Shown: positions 18,409-26,172 of the stretch, in pieces | Numbering within the stretch: the first letter of the stretch is position 1 | Layout of the letters: each line of letters opens with the position of its first letter | Origin: Corynebacterium pollutisoli | GTDB lineage: Bacteria > Actinomycetota > Actinomycetes > Mycobacteriales > Mycobacteriaceae | DNA: 64,000 nucleotides | Assembly (NCBI RefSeq): GCF_900177745.1 | Contig: NZ_FXAR01000005.1 | Coordinates: 62,001 to 126,000, forward strand | Direction of reading: 5' to 3' | Notes under the pieces: model-generated | The model's database searches: none | What the model saw: the letters and a program-made list of their open reading frames with translations, nothing else | Told to the model about the DNA's origin: nothing | Made by a program: the position numbers and the translations under genes

Positions 18409-18978
18409 TTACGCTTCAACGGGGAAACATGAGACTAATTCTCCGAGTTGTCTGTTCAGGTCCAGCCCCGGCAGACGCTTCTCGACGACCCGGTGGATCT
18501 CCCCGTACCACCACCGCTGATTCTCCCGCCCGGAGTTGAAGCGCTCCCACAGGGCGTCGCCGTGGGTGGCGTGATCGTCGAGGATCGACATGAGGTTGTG
18601 CAGCTTATCGGCCGCGGAGATGAGCACCACCTCGTCGGGGGCATCATGCTCGAGGTGACGGAGGTAGGCGTCCGCGCGGGCCCGCCAGTCCGGCAGCGAG
18701 TCGTCCTTGCTCAGATGCCGGACGAGATCGGTGACCCGGTCGCCGAACTCCCGCCGCATGTCCTTCTCGCTGTAGCGCTCCGGGACATCCTCGAGGGTGT
18801 CGTGGAAGAGCGCGGCAATCTGGACGTCCTCATTCTCCGTGTACTGCGCGACGAGGTGGTGGACCGCCAGGAGATGCGCGATGTACGGGATGCCGGAGCC
18901 CTTGCGCACGTGATCCCGGTGGTTGACGGCGGCGGTGTTCATCGCGCGCATGAGGCGGGTTGTGAGGGGCGTGGTCAT
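18409..18978 (-). CDS. HD-domain phosphohydrolase, small alarmone-hydrolase-like
   Basis: 189 residues. The motifs match the hydrolase half of RelA/SpoT proteins: KGSGIPYIAHLLAVHHLV, the metal motif AALFHDTLED, RVTDLVRHLSK and ISAADKLHNL. There is no synthetase domain, so a stand-alone (p)ppGpp hydrolase is a reasonable inference; other nucleotide substrates are possible. The start at 18978 follows TACGCT by 7 nt (leaderless) and the longer upstream frame lacks domain sequence. It lies just upstream of the SbnA-like gene, and the promoter of that gene overlaps its last codons. Confidence 0.75.
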   Translation of the reverse strand: MTTPLTTRLMRAMNTAAVNHRDHVRKGSGIPYIAHLLAVHHLVAQYTENEDVQIAALFHDTLEDVPERYSEKDMRREFGDRVTDLVRHLSKDDSLPDWRARADAYLRHLEHDAPDEVVLISAADKLHNLMSILDDHATHGDALWERFNSGRENQRWWYGEIHRVVEKRLPGLDLNRQLGELVSCFPVEA

Positions 18979-19023
18979 GGGAATGAGCGTAGAGGACGTG
19001 TCCGGCCCCGGGGCGGAATGACT

Positions 19024-19053
19024 GAAGCCCTCCACCTGGTGGTGGAGGGCTTC
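19024..19053 (-). terminator. hairpin terminator after tRNA-Glu (first copy)
   Basis: Perfect 13-bp stem GAAGCCCTCCACC / GGTGGAGGGCTTC with a 4-nt loop, 8 bp downstream of the tRNA-Glu 3' end in the minus direction. There is no strong U-tract, so it may act as a processing or bidirectional stop between the tRNA and the HD gene. Confidence 0.7.
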
Positions 19054-19060
19054 GTGTCTG

Positions 19061-19133
19061 TACCCCGTACGGGATTTGAACCCGTGTTACCGGCGTGAGA
19101 GGCCGGCGTCCTAGGCCGCTAGACGAACGGGGC
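19061..19133 (-). tRNA. tRNA-Glu (CUC)
   Basis: 73 nt that fold as a full cloverleaf: acceptor GCCCCGT/ACGGGGT with a G-U first pair, anticodon stem CCGGC/GCCGG around loop CTCTCAC (anticodon CUC), T-arm ending TTCAAAT, discriminator A. CCA is not encoded. A -10 TATAGT at 19178-19173 with TTGTTC 18 bp upstream is a credible promoter. It differs from the second copy at 19885-19957 at two positions only. Confidence 0.96.
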
Positions 19134-19217
19134 TTGTTCGCTTTTTGTGCGGTGTCCGTTGCGGACTTCATAACTATAAACAGGGCGTGTACCGCAGAAC
19201 AAATCAGGAGGTCAGGG

Positions 19218-19325
19218 ATGGTTCTCGGGGTGTTGCGACGGGGCGTGAGGAGGAGCTGGGGCTCGCTCGCCCTCGCGACCTCCGCGCAAAGGAGAAACCC
19301 ACCACGCTCGGTGGTGGGTTTCTAA
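19218..19325 (+). CDS. possible 35-residue ORF ending inside a terminator
   Basis: A consensus AGGAGG (19206-19211) lies 6 nt before an ATG that opens a 35-codon frame rich in arginine and valine. Its stop codon TAA falls directly after the 3' arm of a perfect 12-bp hairpin (19294-19322). No homologue is recognised. The arrangement could be a small regulatory peptide, or the signal may be fortuitous in a gene-poor interval. Confidence 0.25.
   Translation: MVLGVLRRGVRRSWGSLALATSAQRRNPPRSVVGF
19294..19322 (+). terminator. Rho-independent-type terminator
   Basis: Perfect 12-bp stem GAAACCCACCAC / GTGGTGGGTTTC with a 5-nt loop, followed on the plus strand by TAACTTTT. No annotated plus-strand gene precedes it except the possible 35-codon ORF, so it marks an unidentified short transcript or is a leftover of a lost gene. 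Confidence 0.6.
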
Positions 19326-19840
19326 CTTTTGCCGAACCTTGGACGGTAGGAGATCTACCACTTCCGACGTCGGTGCGGAGGTCTCGTCGACCCGGGGTAA
19401 TGATCCCGTCGTGGCCGCGTCCGCTGTAGTTCTGTGGAACCTTATGTGTCGGGGGTTAGCTTGTCATTTCCGTGGGGTTCGGTGACAGCTGACGCTTCAT
19501 ATCGCTCCCGTTAGCTCCTGTACTCCGCGCATCTCTTGCGCTTGGGATGTTGTGGATTATGGCTGTGCCGCTTAGGGGAGGACGCCTGCGTCGCGTCCGG
19601 AGATATGGTTCAAAGCCTCTGCCATATACTCTCCTTCCATTCGATCAACATCCGGAAGATCCGTGTCCTCGAACCTGGTACCTGGGGTGCGAGGGGTGAA
19701 CCTTTCCGCTTACCTGCAGCCTAGGCCCCGACGCTGCGTGGTTAAAGGGGATTTCACAATCCCGTTACCTGACGTTACCCCCGCCGCAACATTCCCCGAG
19801 GTGTGAGCCACGCACCAAAAGTTAGGGCGGGGGTGAATCG
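19326..19840. other. gene-poor interval between two tRNA-Glu copies
   Basis: About 515 bp with lower GC than its surroundings and no convincing long frame. On the minus strand two tiny frames have ribosome-binding-site-like purine tracts: an ATG after GGAAGGAG (17 codons, near 19616) and an ATG after GGGAG (14 codons, near 19502). Both look like decayed gene fragments. A plus-strand 62-codon frame (19536-19724) has atypical composition and no recognisable content. Confidence 0.4.
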
Positions 19841-19874
19841 CAAAAACTCCCGGATCCGTTTTGGATCCGGGAGT
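19841..19874 (-). terminator. Rho-independent terminator of the tRNA-Gln/tRNA-Glu transcript
   Basis: Perfect 12-bp stem ACTCCCGGATCC / GGATCCGGGAGT with a 5-nt loop, followed on the minus strand by a T5 run. It lies 10 bp past the tRNA-Glu 3' end, so it ends the tRNA-Gln/tRNA-Glu transcription unit. Confidence 0.85.
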
Positions 19875-19884
19875 CATTGTCGTG

Positions 19885-19957
19885 TACCCCGTACGGGATT
19901 CGAACCCGTGTTACCGGCGTGAGAGGCCGGCGTCCTAGGCCACTAGACGAACGGGGC
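19885..19957 (-). tRNA. tRNA-Glu (CUC), second copy
   Basis: 73 nt with the same cloverleaf and anticodon CUC as the copy at 19061-19133. The two differences are one base in the D-arm and one in the T-loop (TTCGAAT here). It lies 35 bp downstream of tRNA-Gln and is followed by a strong terminator. Confidence 0.97.
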
Positions 19958-19992
19958 GAAGCGAAGTACTTCGCCGGCAGATTACTCTGCAG

Positions 19993-20064
19993 CTGGCCTA
20001 CCAGGACTCGAACCTAGAATGACGGTACCAGAAACCGTTGTGTTGCCAATTACACCATAGGCCA
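19993..20064 (-). tRNA. tRNA-Gln (CUG)
   Basis: 72 nt: acceptor TGGCCTA/TAGGCCA, anticodon stem ACGGT/ACCGT with loop TTCTGGT (anticodon CUG), T-arm TTCGAGT, discriminator G. It is the first gene of the tRNA-Gln/tRNA-Glu unit. Confidence 0.96.
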
Positions 20065-20138
20065 TTATTTACTTACCCTGTTCCACGTCCCGACTGCGTT
20101 CCGTTTCCTTCCCGCTGTCGCTCTGTGCAACGTGGATA

Positions 20139-20168
20139 ACTATAACCACAACGGTGCAACACTGCCAA
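20139..20168 (-). promoter_or_regulatory. promoter of the tRNA-Gln/tRNA-Glu unit
   Basis: TTGGCA (-35, 20168-20163) and TATAGT (-10, 20144-20139) separated by 18 bp, about 75 bp upstream of tRNA-Gln. The same TATAGT occurs before the other tRNA-Glu. Confidence 0.65.
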
Positions 20169-20174
20169 ATCAGC

Positions 20175-20207
20175 TGCTCACCGCATATTTTTCATACGCG
20201 GTGAGCA
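20175..20207 (-). terminator. hairpin downstream of gltX
   Basis: 10-bp stem TGCTCACCGC / GCGGTGAGCA with an A/T-rich 13-nt loop, 12 bp past the gltX stop in the minus direction. It lacks a long U-tract. It is probably the gltX terminator, placed right before the tRNA promoter. Confidence 0.55.
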
Positions 20208-20218
20208 ACACCAGTCGG

Positions 20219-21703
20219 CTACTGGGCGGGCGCCTGGAACGGGGTCACGGCGCGGGCGGCACGCAGGCGCGCGAGGGTGGACTCACGGCCGAGGAGCTCC
20301 ATGGACTCGAACAGCGGCGGGGAGACGGCCTCGCCGGAGATGGCCACGCGGAGGGCGCCGTAGGCGGTACGGGGTTTGAGCTCGAGGTCCTCGATGAGCG
20401 CCTTCGTCAGGGCCGCCTCGATCTCCGGGGTGGTCCACTCCCCCACGGCCTCCAGGGCGGCGATGCCGGCGTCGAGGGGCTCGATGGCGGCCTCCTTGAG
20501 GTTCTTCTTCGCGGCCTTCTCGTTGAGCTCGAGCTCGGCGTCCGGGGTGACGAGGAACTTGAGCAGCCCGTAGCCCTCGGAGAGGGTCTTGATGCGGGTC
20601 TGGGTGAGCTCGGCGGCCACGGCGAACTTGTCCGCCGGGTAGTCCTCCGGGAAGTCGGTGAACTCCGTGAGGTGCGTGCGCAGACGCTTCTCGAACTCGT
20701 CGGCCGGCAGGAGGCGGATCTGGTCGGCGTTGATGGCCTCGAGCTTCTTCTGGTCGAAGCGGGCCGGGTTGCCGAGGACGTCGGCGATGTCGAAGTTGGC
20801 CACCAGCTCCTCGACGGAGAAGATGTCGCGGTCACCGGACAGGGACCAGCCGAGCAGCGCGAGGTAGTTGAGCATGCCCTCGGGGATGATGCCGTTCTCG
20901 CGGTGGTGGAAGAGGTTGGACTGCGGGTCGCGCTTGGACAGCTTCTTGTTGCCCTCACCCATGACGAAGGGGAGGTGGCCGAACTCCGGGGTGAAGTCGG
21001 TGACGCCGATGCGCTTGAGCGCCTCGTAGAGGGCCAGCTGACGCGGGGTGGAGGACAGCAGGTCCTCGCCGCGCAGGACGTGGGTGACCTTCATGAGGGC
21101 GTCGTCGACAGGGTTGACGAGCGTGTACAGCGGGGCACCGTTGGAGCGGGCCACGACGTAGTCCGGCTGGGTGGCGGCCTTGAACTCGACCTCGCCGCGG
21201 ACCAGGTCGTTCCACTTCCAGTCCTGGTCGGGCATGCGCAGGCGCCAGACGGGCTGGCGGCCCTCGGCCTGGAAAGCGGCGATCTCGTCCTCGGTGAGGG
21301 TGCGGTCGTAGTTGTCGTAGCCGAGCTTGGGGTCACGGCCGGCGGCCTTGTGACGCTCCTCGACCTCCTCGGCGGTGGAGTAGGCGGGGTAGACCTCGCC
21401 GGCGTCGATGAGCTTCTGCAGCACGTCCGCGTAGATGTCCATGCGCTGGGACTGGCGGTAGGGGGTGTGCGGGCCGCCCTTCTCCACGCCCTCGTCCCAG
21501 TCGAGGCCGAGCCAGGTCAGGGCGTCAATGATGGCCTGGTAGGACTCCTCGGAGTCGCGGGCGGCGTCGGTGTCCTCGATGCGGAACACCAGGGTGCCCT
21601 GGTTGTGGCGGGCGTAGGCCCAGTTGAACAGGGCGGTGCGCACCAGGCCCACGTGTGGGGTCCCGGTGGGCGACGGGCAGAAGCGAACGCGTACGTCAGT
21701 CAT
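20219..21703 (-). CDS. gltX: glutamyl-tRNA synthetase (non-discriminating type expected)
   Basis: Class I synthetase charging glutamate onto tRNA. In a genome with GatB the enzyme usually also charges tRNA-Gln for later amidation. The 494 residues contain [18 protein letters not shown] (HIGH-type motif) and KLSKRDP (KMSKS-type). TAACAT lies exactly 7 nt before ATG 21703, so this start gives a leaderless mRNA. The ATG at 21712 lies inside that hexamer and was rejected. It is fitting that tRNA-Glu and tRNA-Gln genes lie just downstream. Confidence 0.96.
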   Translation of the reverse strand: MTDVRVRFCPSPTGTPHVGLVRTALFNWAYARHNQGTLVFRIEDTDAARDSEESYQAIIDALTWLGLDWDEGVEKGGPHTPYRQSQRMDIYADVLQKLIDAGEVYPAYSTAEEVEERHKAAGRDPKLGYDNYDRTLTEDEIAAFQAEGRQPVWRLRMPDQDWKWNDLVRGEVEFKAATQPDYVVARSNGAPLYTLVNPVDDALMKVTHVLRGEDLLSSTPRQLALYEALKRIGVTDFTPEFGHLPFVMGEGNKKLSKRDPQSNLFHHRENGIIPEGMLNYLALLGWSLSGDRDIFSVEELVANFDIADVLGNPARFDQKKLEAINADQIRLLPADEFEKRLRTHLTEFTDFPEDYPADKFAVAAELTQTRIKTLSEGYGLLKFLVTPDAELELNEKAAKKNLKEAAIEPLDAGIAALEAVGEWTTPEIEAALTKALIEDLELKPRTAYGALRVAISGEAVSPPLFESMELLGRESTLARLRAARAVTPFQAPAQ

Positions 21704-21712
21704 GCCCGTCAT

Positions 21713-21962
21713 GTTACTGGTCGTCGGTTCCGCTGCTGCGGGGAGCACCTCCCCACCGGGGGCGGCCAACCCGTGCCCACTCAATTGATCAAGGGCTCCT
21801 GTCAGCGGGCTCACCTCCGTATCAGCCCTCACCCCCGCTGTCGCGATCACCGGGCCCGACGACGGCACGGTGGCGACCCATCCGCGCCTGGTCATCCGCG
21901 TCCACGTGGACACCCCCCGCTGCGCACCTCGCTGCCGGGGCAGGCGGTCGCCACAAGGTGGG
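21713..21962. other. 250-bp spacer between gltX and the esterase gene
   Basis: No supported gene. A minus-strand frame runs in phase with gltX for about 60 codons but has no domain sequence and sits upstream of the leaderless gltX promoter. I see no tRNA, riboswitch or clear hairpin here. Confidence 0.4.
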
Positions 21963-22880
21963 TCAGCCGACCTGCCGGGAGAGGAAGTGCCACGCCTCCT
22001 GGGCGGCGTAAAAGGGCCACTGGTGGCCGGCAGTGGCGGAGAGGACGAACTCCGTCTCCGCCTGGCAGCCATTCACCGCGTGGACGGAGGCACCGACGGC
22101 GGAGGTCCATCGGGCGGAGGTCTCGGGGAGGCAGCCGTTGCGCCCCGCCCAGTGGTCGAAGACGCCGCCGACCGCCTCAAAGGGCGTGCCGTGGCGGAGG
22201 CCGCCCGCGGGGACGGCGACGTCGTCGTTCGCGGCGTGGAGGAACAGGACCGGGACGGGGACGTCGGCGCAGTCGGCGTCGATGCCCTCGTAGAACATGC
22301 CGGACACGCTCACCGCGCCGGTTACAAGGTCGGGGGCGCGGCAGGCCAGGGCGATGGCGAAGGCACCGCCGTTGGAGTGGCCGATGGCGTAGACGCGCGA
22401 GCGGTCGACGAGGTGGTCATAGGAGAGCTCATCGACGATGGCGCGGGCGAAGCGAATGTCCTCCTCCATCGTCATCGCCGAGTACGGGGCCCCCGCCCAC
22501 GTGTTGTCGATGCCGCGCGCGTACGCCACGATCGCGTTCGCCGAGCCGTGGAGGCCGGAGGTGGAGGCCATGTCCTCCGGGGAGGCACCGTAGCCGCCGA
22601 AGACGAGCATGACCGGGTAGGTCAGCGCCGGGTCGTAGTCGTGCGGCAGGGAGACGAGCGCCTCGCGGCCGCCCACCGACAGCGGGGTGACGGCCCCGGC
22701 GCTGAGGGCCGAGGACAGACCGGAGGACAGCGCCGACGACATCCCCGAGGACTGCGCGTGCGCGGGTGCAACGGCAGCGAAGGAGGCGAGGGAGAAGACT
22801 ACGGCGATGGCAGCCCAGACAGCCACGGCGGAGACGGCGGCGCGCTGGCCGAGGTACTTGACACTCACATCGAGCCACAT
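21963..22880 (-). CDS. secreted PHB-depolymerase-family esterase (LpqC-like)
   Basis: 305 residues with a signal peptide of about 43 residues ending in PAHA followed by QSS, then an alpha/beta-hydrolase domain. The nucleophile elbow is GHSNGG, preceded by [12 protein letters not shown], with a late GHQWPF segment for the catalytic histidine. Members of this family cleave esters of hydroxyacids or phenolics outside the cell; the substrate here is unknown. ATG 22880 is preferred over upstream TTG codons in phase. It is divergent from isochorismate synthase. Confidence 0.8.
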   Translation of the reverse strand: MWLDVSVKYLGQRAAVSAVAVWAAIAVVFSLASFAAVAPAHAQSSGMSSALSSGLSSALSAGAVTPLSVGGREALVSLPHDYDPALTYPVMLVFGGYGASPEDMASTSGLHGSANAIVAYARGIDNTWAGAPYSAMTMEEDIRFARAIVDELSYDHLVDRSRVYAIGHSNGGAFAIALACRAPDLVTGAVSVSGMFYEGIDADCADVPVPVLFLHAANDDVAVPAGGLRHGTPFEAVGGVFDHWAGRNGCLPETSARWTSAVGASVHAVNGCQAETEFVLSATAGHQWPFYAAQEAWHFLSRQVG

Positions 22881-22968
22881 TAGCAACAATTGTCACATCA
22901 GTCCCAGGAAAAGCGGAGAGCAGACCTCAAAATGTGGGGACATTAAGTGGGTACTAGACTGTCTCCCC

Positions 22969-24081
22969 ATGTGTGCCCACCGACCTGTGACCGCCCCGGA
23001 CTTCCTCTTGTCCCGGGCGCACGGCTCAGTACGCACCCAGGGGTCGCGGGAGACATTCACCGACCCGTGGGACGCCGTCGACGCCCTGCGTAGCGGGCGT
23101 GTCGAGATGGTCGTCGGCGCCCTGCCCTTCGACGTCCAGGCCCCCGCCGCGCTCACCGTGCCGGAGCGGATCATCCGCGAGGAGGGGCCGCTGGAGCCCC
23201 ACTCCTACTACCGCCAGGGCGAGGGCGCGATCCTCCACGCCGTGATCGCGGGCGTCGATCCGGAGCCGGAGGAGCACCTGCGCCGCGTGGAGGCCGCCGT
23301 CGGTACGATCCGGGCCTCCAAGCTGCAGAAGGTCGTTCTCGCGCGCGCCGTCGACATCGCCTTCGACCCGCCGGTGGATCCGCTGCTCGTGGCCGCCCGC
23401 CTCATCGACAACTCCTACAACCGCGACGGCTTCATCGCCGACCTCACCCCCGCCGGCCGCGAGGGCGACATGATCGTCGGCTCCTCCCCGGAGGTCCTGG
23501 TCAAGCGTCAGGGCTCGACCGTCACCGCCTACCCGCTGGCTGGTTCAGCGCCGCGCCACGTCGACCCGGTGCTCGACGCGGGCGTCGGTAAGCGTCTGGC
23601 CGGGTCCGCCAAGGACCTGGAGGAGCACGCCTACGTCGTGGAGCACCTGCGGGAGAAGCTCGCCCCCTACTGCGAACGGCTCGACATCCCCGGCACCCCG
23701 GAGGTGACGCGGACCAACGAGATGTGGCATCTCGCGACCCCCATCGTCGGTACGCTCAAGAATCCGGCGACCTCCGCCCTGGAGCTGGCCGTGCAGGCGC
23801 ACCCCACCCCGGCGATCTGCGGCACGCCGACGCACGCCGCGGAGACCCTCATCCACACCGCTGAATCCGACCGCGGCTTCTACGCCGGCGCCGTCGGCTG
23901 GTGCGACAGCTCCGGCGACGGCGAGTACATGGTGGCCATCCGCTGCGCCGAGGTCGCTGGCGACGGCACCATGGCGCGTGCCTGGGCGGGTGGCGGCATC
24001 GTCGCGGATTCCGACCCCGCGGAGGAACTCGCCGAGACGTCCGCCAAGCTGCGGACGATCCTGCGCTCTCTCGGCCTCTAA
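22969..24081 (+). CDS. isochorismate synthase
   Basis: Chorismate-utilising enzyme converting chorismate to isochorismate, for menaquinone and possibly catechol siderophores. The 370 residues contain KLQKVVLARA, SSPEVLVKRQG, AYPLAGSAPR, HPTPAICGTP and the GFYAGAVGW / EYMVAIRCA catalytic core of the MenF/EntC group. The start ATG follows TAGACT by 8 nt (leaderless). With no other men or ent gene in the window I leave the symbol open. It is convergent with the methyltransferase, sharing the tetranucleotide CTAA. Confidence 0.9.
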   Translation: MCAHRPVTAPDFLLSRAHGSVRTQGSRETFTDPWDAVDALRSGRVEMVVGALPFDVQAPAALTVPERIIREEGPLEPHSYYRQGEGAILHAVIAGVDPEPEEHLRRVEAAVGTIRASKLQKVVLARAVDIAFDPPVDPLLVAARLIDNSYNRDGFIADLTPAGREGDMIVGSSPEVLVKRQGSTVTAYPLAGSAPRHVDPVLDAGVGKRLAGSAKDLEEHAYVVEHLREKLAPYCERLDIPGTPEVTRTNEMWHLATPIVGTLKNPATSALELAVQAHPTPAICGTPTHAAETLIHTAESDRGFYAGAVGWCDSSGDGEYMVAIRCAEVAGDGTMARAWAGGGIVADSDPAEELAETSAKLRTILRSLGL

Positions 24082-24668
24082 CGCACCGCGCGGAGGATCA
24101 GATCCTCGTGGTGGTGCGCGCCCGCCCCGTGCGTGACGTTGCGGGGGCTGCGGCGGATGTCCGTCTCCGCCACGAGGTCGGTGATGAGCGCCTCCATCTG
24201 CAGCGGGCTCATGCGCTCCGGACGCTGCCCGCCCCAGTCATGGTCGACCCACAGCATCGTCCCGCCCGGGTGCAACATCCGCGCCAGCTCGCGCGCCTGC
24301 TCGGTGACCACCGGGGCCGGGAAAAAGAAACCGCAGATGAGGTCGAAGCTCTCCCCCAGGTAGGAGTCGAGCCAATCGGCGAGGGTGGCAACCTCGAAGG
24401 TGATCTGCTTGTCGACGCCGCGTTCGGCGGCCATCGCCCGCGCCCGTTCCACCGCCACCTCGGCGGTGTCGATCGCGGTGACGTGCCAGCCCTGTTCGGC
24501 CAGCCACACGGCGTCGGCCCCCTCGCCGCAGCCGATGTCGAGGACCCGACCCGGGGTGAGTTCCCCCGCCTCCCGGATCAGTGCCTCGTTCGGGTTACCC
24601 GACCAGCGGTGGCCGGCCGCGTAGAACAAGTCGAAGTCCGTGTGCTCGTGACCACCGTGGTCGTGCAT
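24078..24668 (-). CDS. class I SAM-dependent methyltransferase
   Basis: 196 residues with a His-rich N-terminus (MHDHGGHEHTDF) and a Rossmann methyltransferase core: SAM loop LDIGCGEGADAVWLAE, acidic residue after strand 2 (TAIDTAEVAV) and a PGGTMLWVDH segment. The substrate is unknown. The histidine cluster could bind metal. An AAGGGAG site precedes ATG 24668; the longer frame upstream runs into the odx gene. It lies 10 bp downstream of odx and is probably co-transcribed. Confidence 0.8.
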   Translation of the reverse strand: MHDHGGHEHTDFDLFYAAGHRWSGNPNEALIREAGELTPGRVLDIGCGEGADAVWLAEQGWHVTAIDTAEVAVERARAMAAERGVDKQITFEVATLADWLDSYLGESFDLICGFFFPAPVVTEQARELARMLHPGGTMLWVDHDWGGQRPERMSPLQMEALITDLVAETDIRRSPRNVTHGAGAHHHEDLILRAVR

Positions 24669-24678
24669 TGTCGCTCCC

Positions 24679-25485
24679 TTAAGCCCGCTCGATCGGGTTG
24701 CGCAGGATGCCCAGACCCTCGATCTCGACCTCGATGGTGTCACCGGGTTGCATGGCCTCGGTGCCGGCCGGGGAACCGGTGCAGATGACGTCGCCCGGCA
24801 GCAGGGTCATGGAGGCGGTGATGAACTCGATGATCTCGCCCATCTTCATGATCATCTGGTTGGAGTTGGAGTCCTGCTTGGTGGCGCGCTCACCGTCGTG
24901 GGTGAGGTGGGCCTTGATGGACAGGTTGTCCAGGTCGAAGGCGTCGATGTCGGTCTCGATCCAGGGGCCCAGCGGGCAGAAGGTGTCGATGCCCTTGGCG
25001 CGTGCCCACTGGCCGTCGGCGAACTGCAGGTCACGGGAGGAGACGTCGTTGACGATGGTGAAGCCACGGACGACGGACTTCCAGTCGGCGGCCTTGACGT
25101 TCTTGGCGACTTGGCCGACGACCACCGCGAGCTCACCCTCGAACTCGACCTTGGTGGCGAACTCCGGGATCTTGATGGCGGCGTCCGGGCCGATGACCGC
25201 GGTCGGGGGCTTGAGGAACAGGGTCGGCGGCAGGTGCTCCGCGGACTCCTTGAACACCTCGGCGACGTGGTCGGCGTAGTTACGGCCGATGGCCACGACC
25301 TTGCTCGGGAGGGTCGGGGCCAGCAGACGCACGTCCGCCAGCGGCCACTCCCGGCCGGTGTACTCCGGCTCGGTGTAGGGGGTGTCCTTGATTTCCTTGG
25401 CGGTGAGGTCAGCGAGCTCACTGCCCTCACCGTCGATGACGACGAAACTGAAGCCCTCGGGGTGGGCGATTCTTCCAAAGCGCAT
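24679..25485 (-). CDS. odx: fumarylacetoacetate-hydrolase-family protein, probable oxaloacetate decarboxylase Odx
   Basis: 268 residues with the FAH C-terminal fold: IGRNYADHVAE, LFLKPPTAVIGP, the metal-binding EFEGELAVVVG region and NDVSSRDLQ, followed by LLPGDVICTGSPAG. In C. glutamicum the protein at the equivalent position next to dnaQ2 was shown to be a soluble oxaloacetate decarboxylase; the same function is inferred from context. ATG 25485 follows TAGAGT by 7 nt (leaderless), so the TTG at 25491 is unlikely. The methyltransferase gene follows. Confidence 0.8.
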   Translation of the reverse strand: MRFGRIAHPEGFSFVVIDGEGSELADLTAKEIKDTPYTEPEYTGREWPLADVRLLAPTLPSKVVAIGRNYADHVAEVFKESAEHLPPTLFLKPPTAVIGPDAAIKIPEFATKVEFEGELAVVVGQVAKNVKAADWKSVVRGFTIVNDVSSRDLQFADGQWARAKGIDTFCPLGPWIETDIDAFDLDNLSIKAHLTHDGERATKQDSNSNQMIMKMGEIIEFITASMTLLPGDVICTGSPAGTEAMQPGDTIEVEIEGLGILRNPIERA

Positions 25486-25515
25486 GGCCAATACTCTACA
25501 TACCGCCCTGGGGCA

Positions 25516-26172
25516 TCAATTCATGACATCCTTCAATGAGTCGACGCTGAGGGTCGCCCGGTGCGCCAGGTACTGCTCCGCACACGCGAGGGCATCGGTG
25601 AGCGCGTTGTGGTTCTTGTAGGCGGGCAGCCCGTAGCGCGCGCGGACCCGGGCGAGGCGGAGATCCTCACCCCGGGGGTAGGTGCCCATCCGTTCCATGT
25701 AGCGACGTTCGATGGCGAAGGTGTCTACCGTCTTCACTTTCAGGGGTGCCCCGTAGAGCCGCTGGCAGGCCGCGGAGAGGAACCCCTCCTCCATGGCTGC
25801 GAAATGGGCGAGCATGACGCGCCCCTGCAGAGCCGCGAGGAAGCTGCCCACCGCCTCCTCCGGCTCCACGCCCATGGCGATCTCGTCGTCGGTGAGGCGG
25901 TGGATCGTGGCGGACGAACCCACGGAGAATCCCTCCGAGCCCCGCAGGATGACGTACCCGGCCCCTGCCAGGTCCACCTGCCGCCCGGTGACGGGCACCC
26001 AGCCGATGGAGACCAGTTGGTGCTGCGCCGGATCCATGCCGGTGGTCTCGACGTCGACGGCCAGCAGGGGCAGCTCGTCGAGCGGGGTGCGGTCCTCCGG
26101 CGGCGGGGCGTCGTAGAACTCCCTGAGGGCGCCGGTCGCCTTCCGGGAGGGATCAGAACGGAAGGGCCACAT
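25516..26172 (-). CDS. dnaQ2: DnaQ-like 3'-5' exonuclease
   Basis: 218 residues with a DEDDh exonuclease domain: ExoI DVETTG starting at D40, an ExoII-like HFAAMEEGFL and ExoIII HNALTDALA at 188-196. It resembles the epsilon subunit of DNA polymerase III but is stand-alone, so proofreading or RNA/DNA trimming are both possible. The ATG shares one base with the stop of the upstream CBS-domain gene (TGATG). The pairing with a DUF294/CBS protein is frequent in bacteria. Confidence 0.85.
   Translation of the reverse strand: MWPFRSDPSRKATGALREFYDAPPPEDRTPLDELPLLAVDVETTGMDPAQHQLVSIGWVPVTGRQVDLAGAGYVILRGSEGFSVGSSATIHRLTDDEIAMGVEPEEAVGSFLAALQGRVMLAHFAAMEEGFLSAACQRLYGAPLKVKTVDTFAIERRYMERMGTYPRGEDLRLARVRARYGLPAYKNHNALTDALACAEQYLAHRATLSVDSLKDVMN

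Noticed and set aside
18399..18450. DtxR or Zur box upstream of the SbnA-like gene
   Set aside because: No convincing iron- or zinc-regulator consensus was found; only the -10-like TAATAT is clear.
19536..19724. 62-codon plus-strand ORF in the tRNA interval
   Set aside because: No ribosome-binding site or -10 spacing, unusual composition, no domain.
20132..22612. 826-codon plus-strand open frame opposite gltX and the esterase
   Set aside because: It is the antisense shadow of two well-supported minus-strand genes; composition is low-complexity and no domain is visible.
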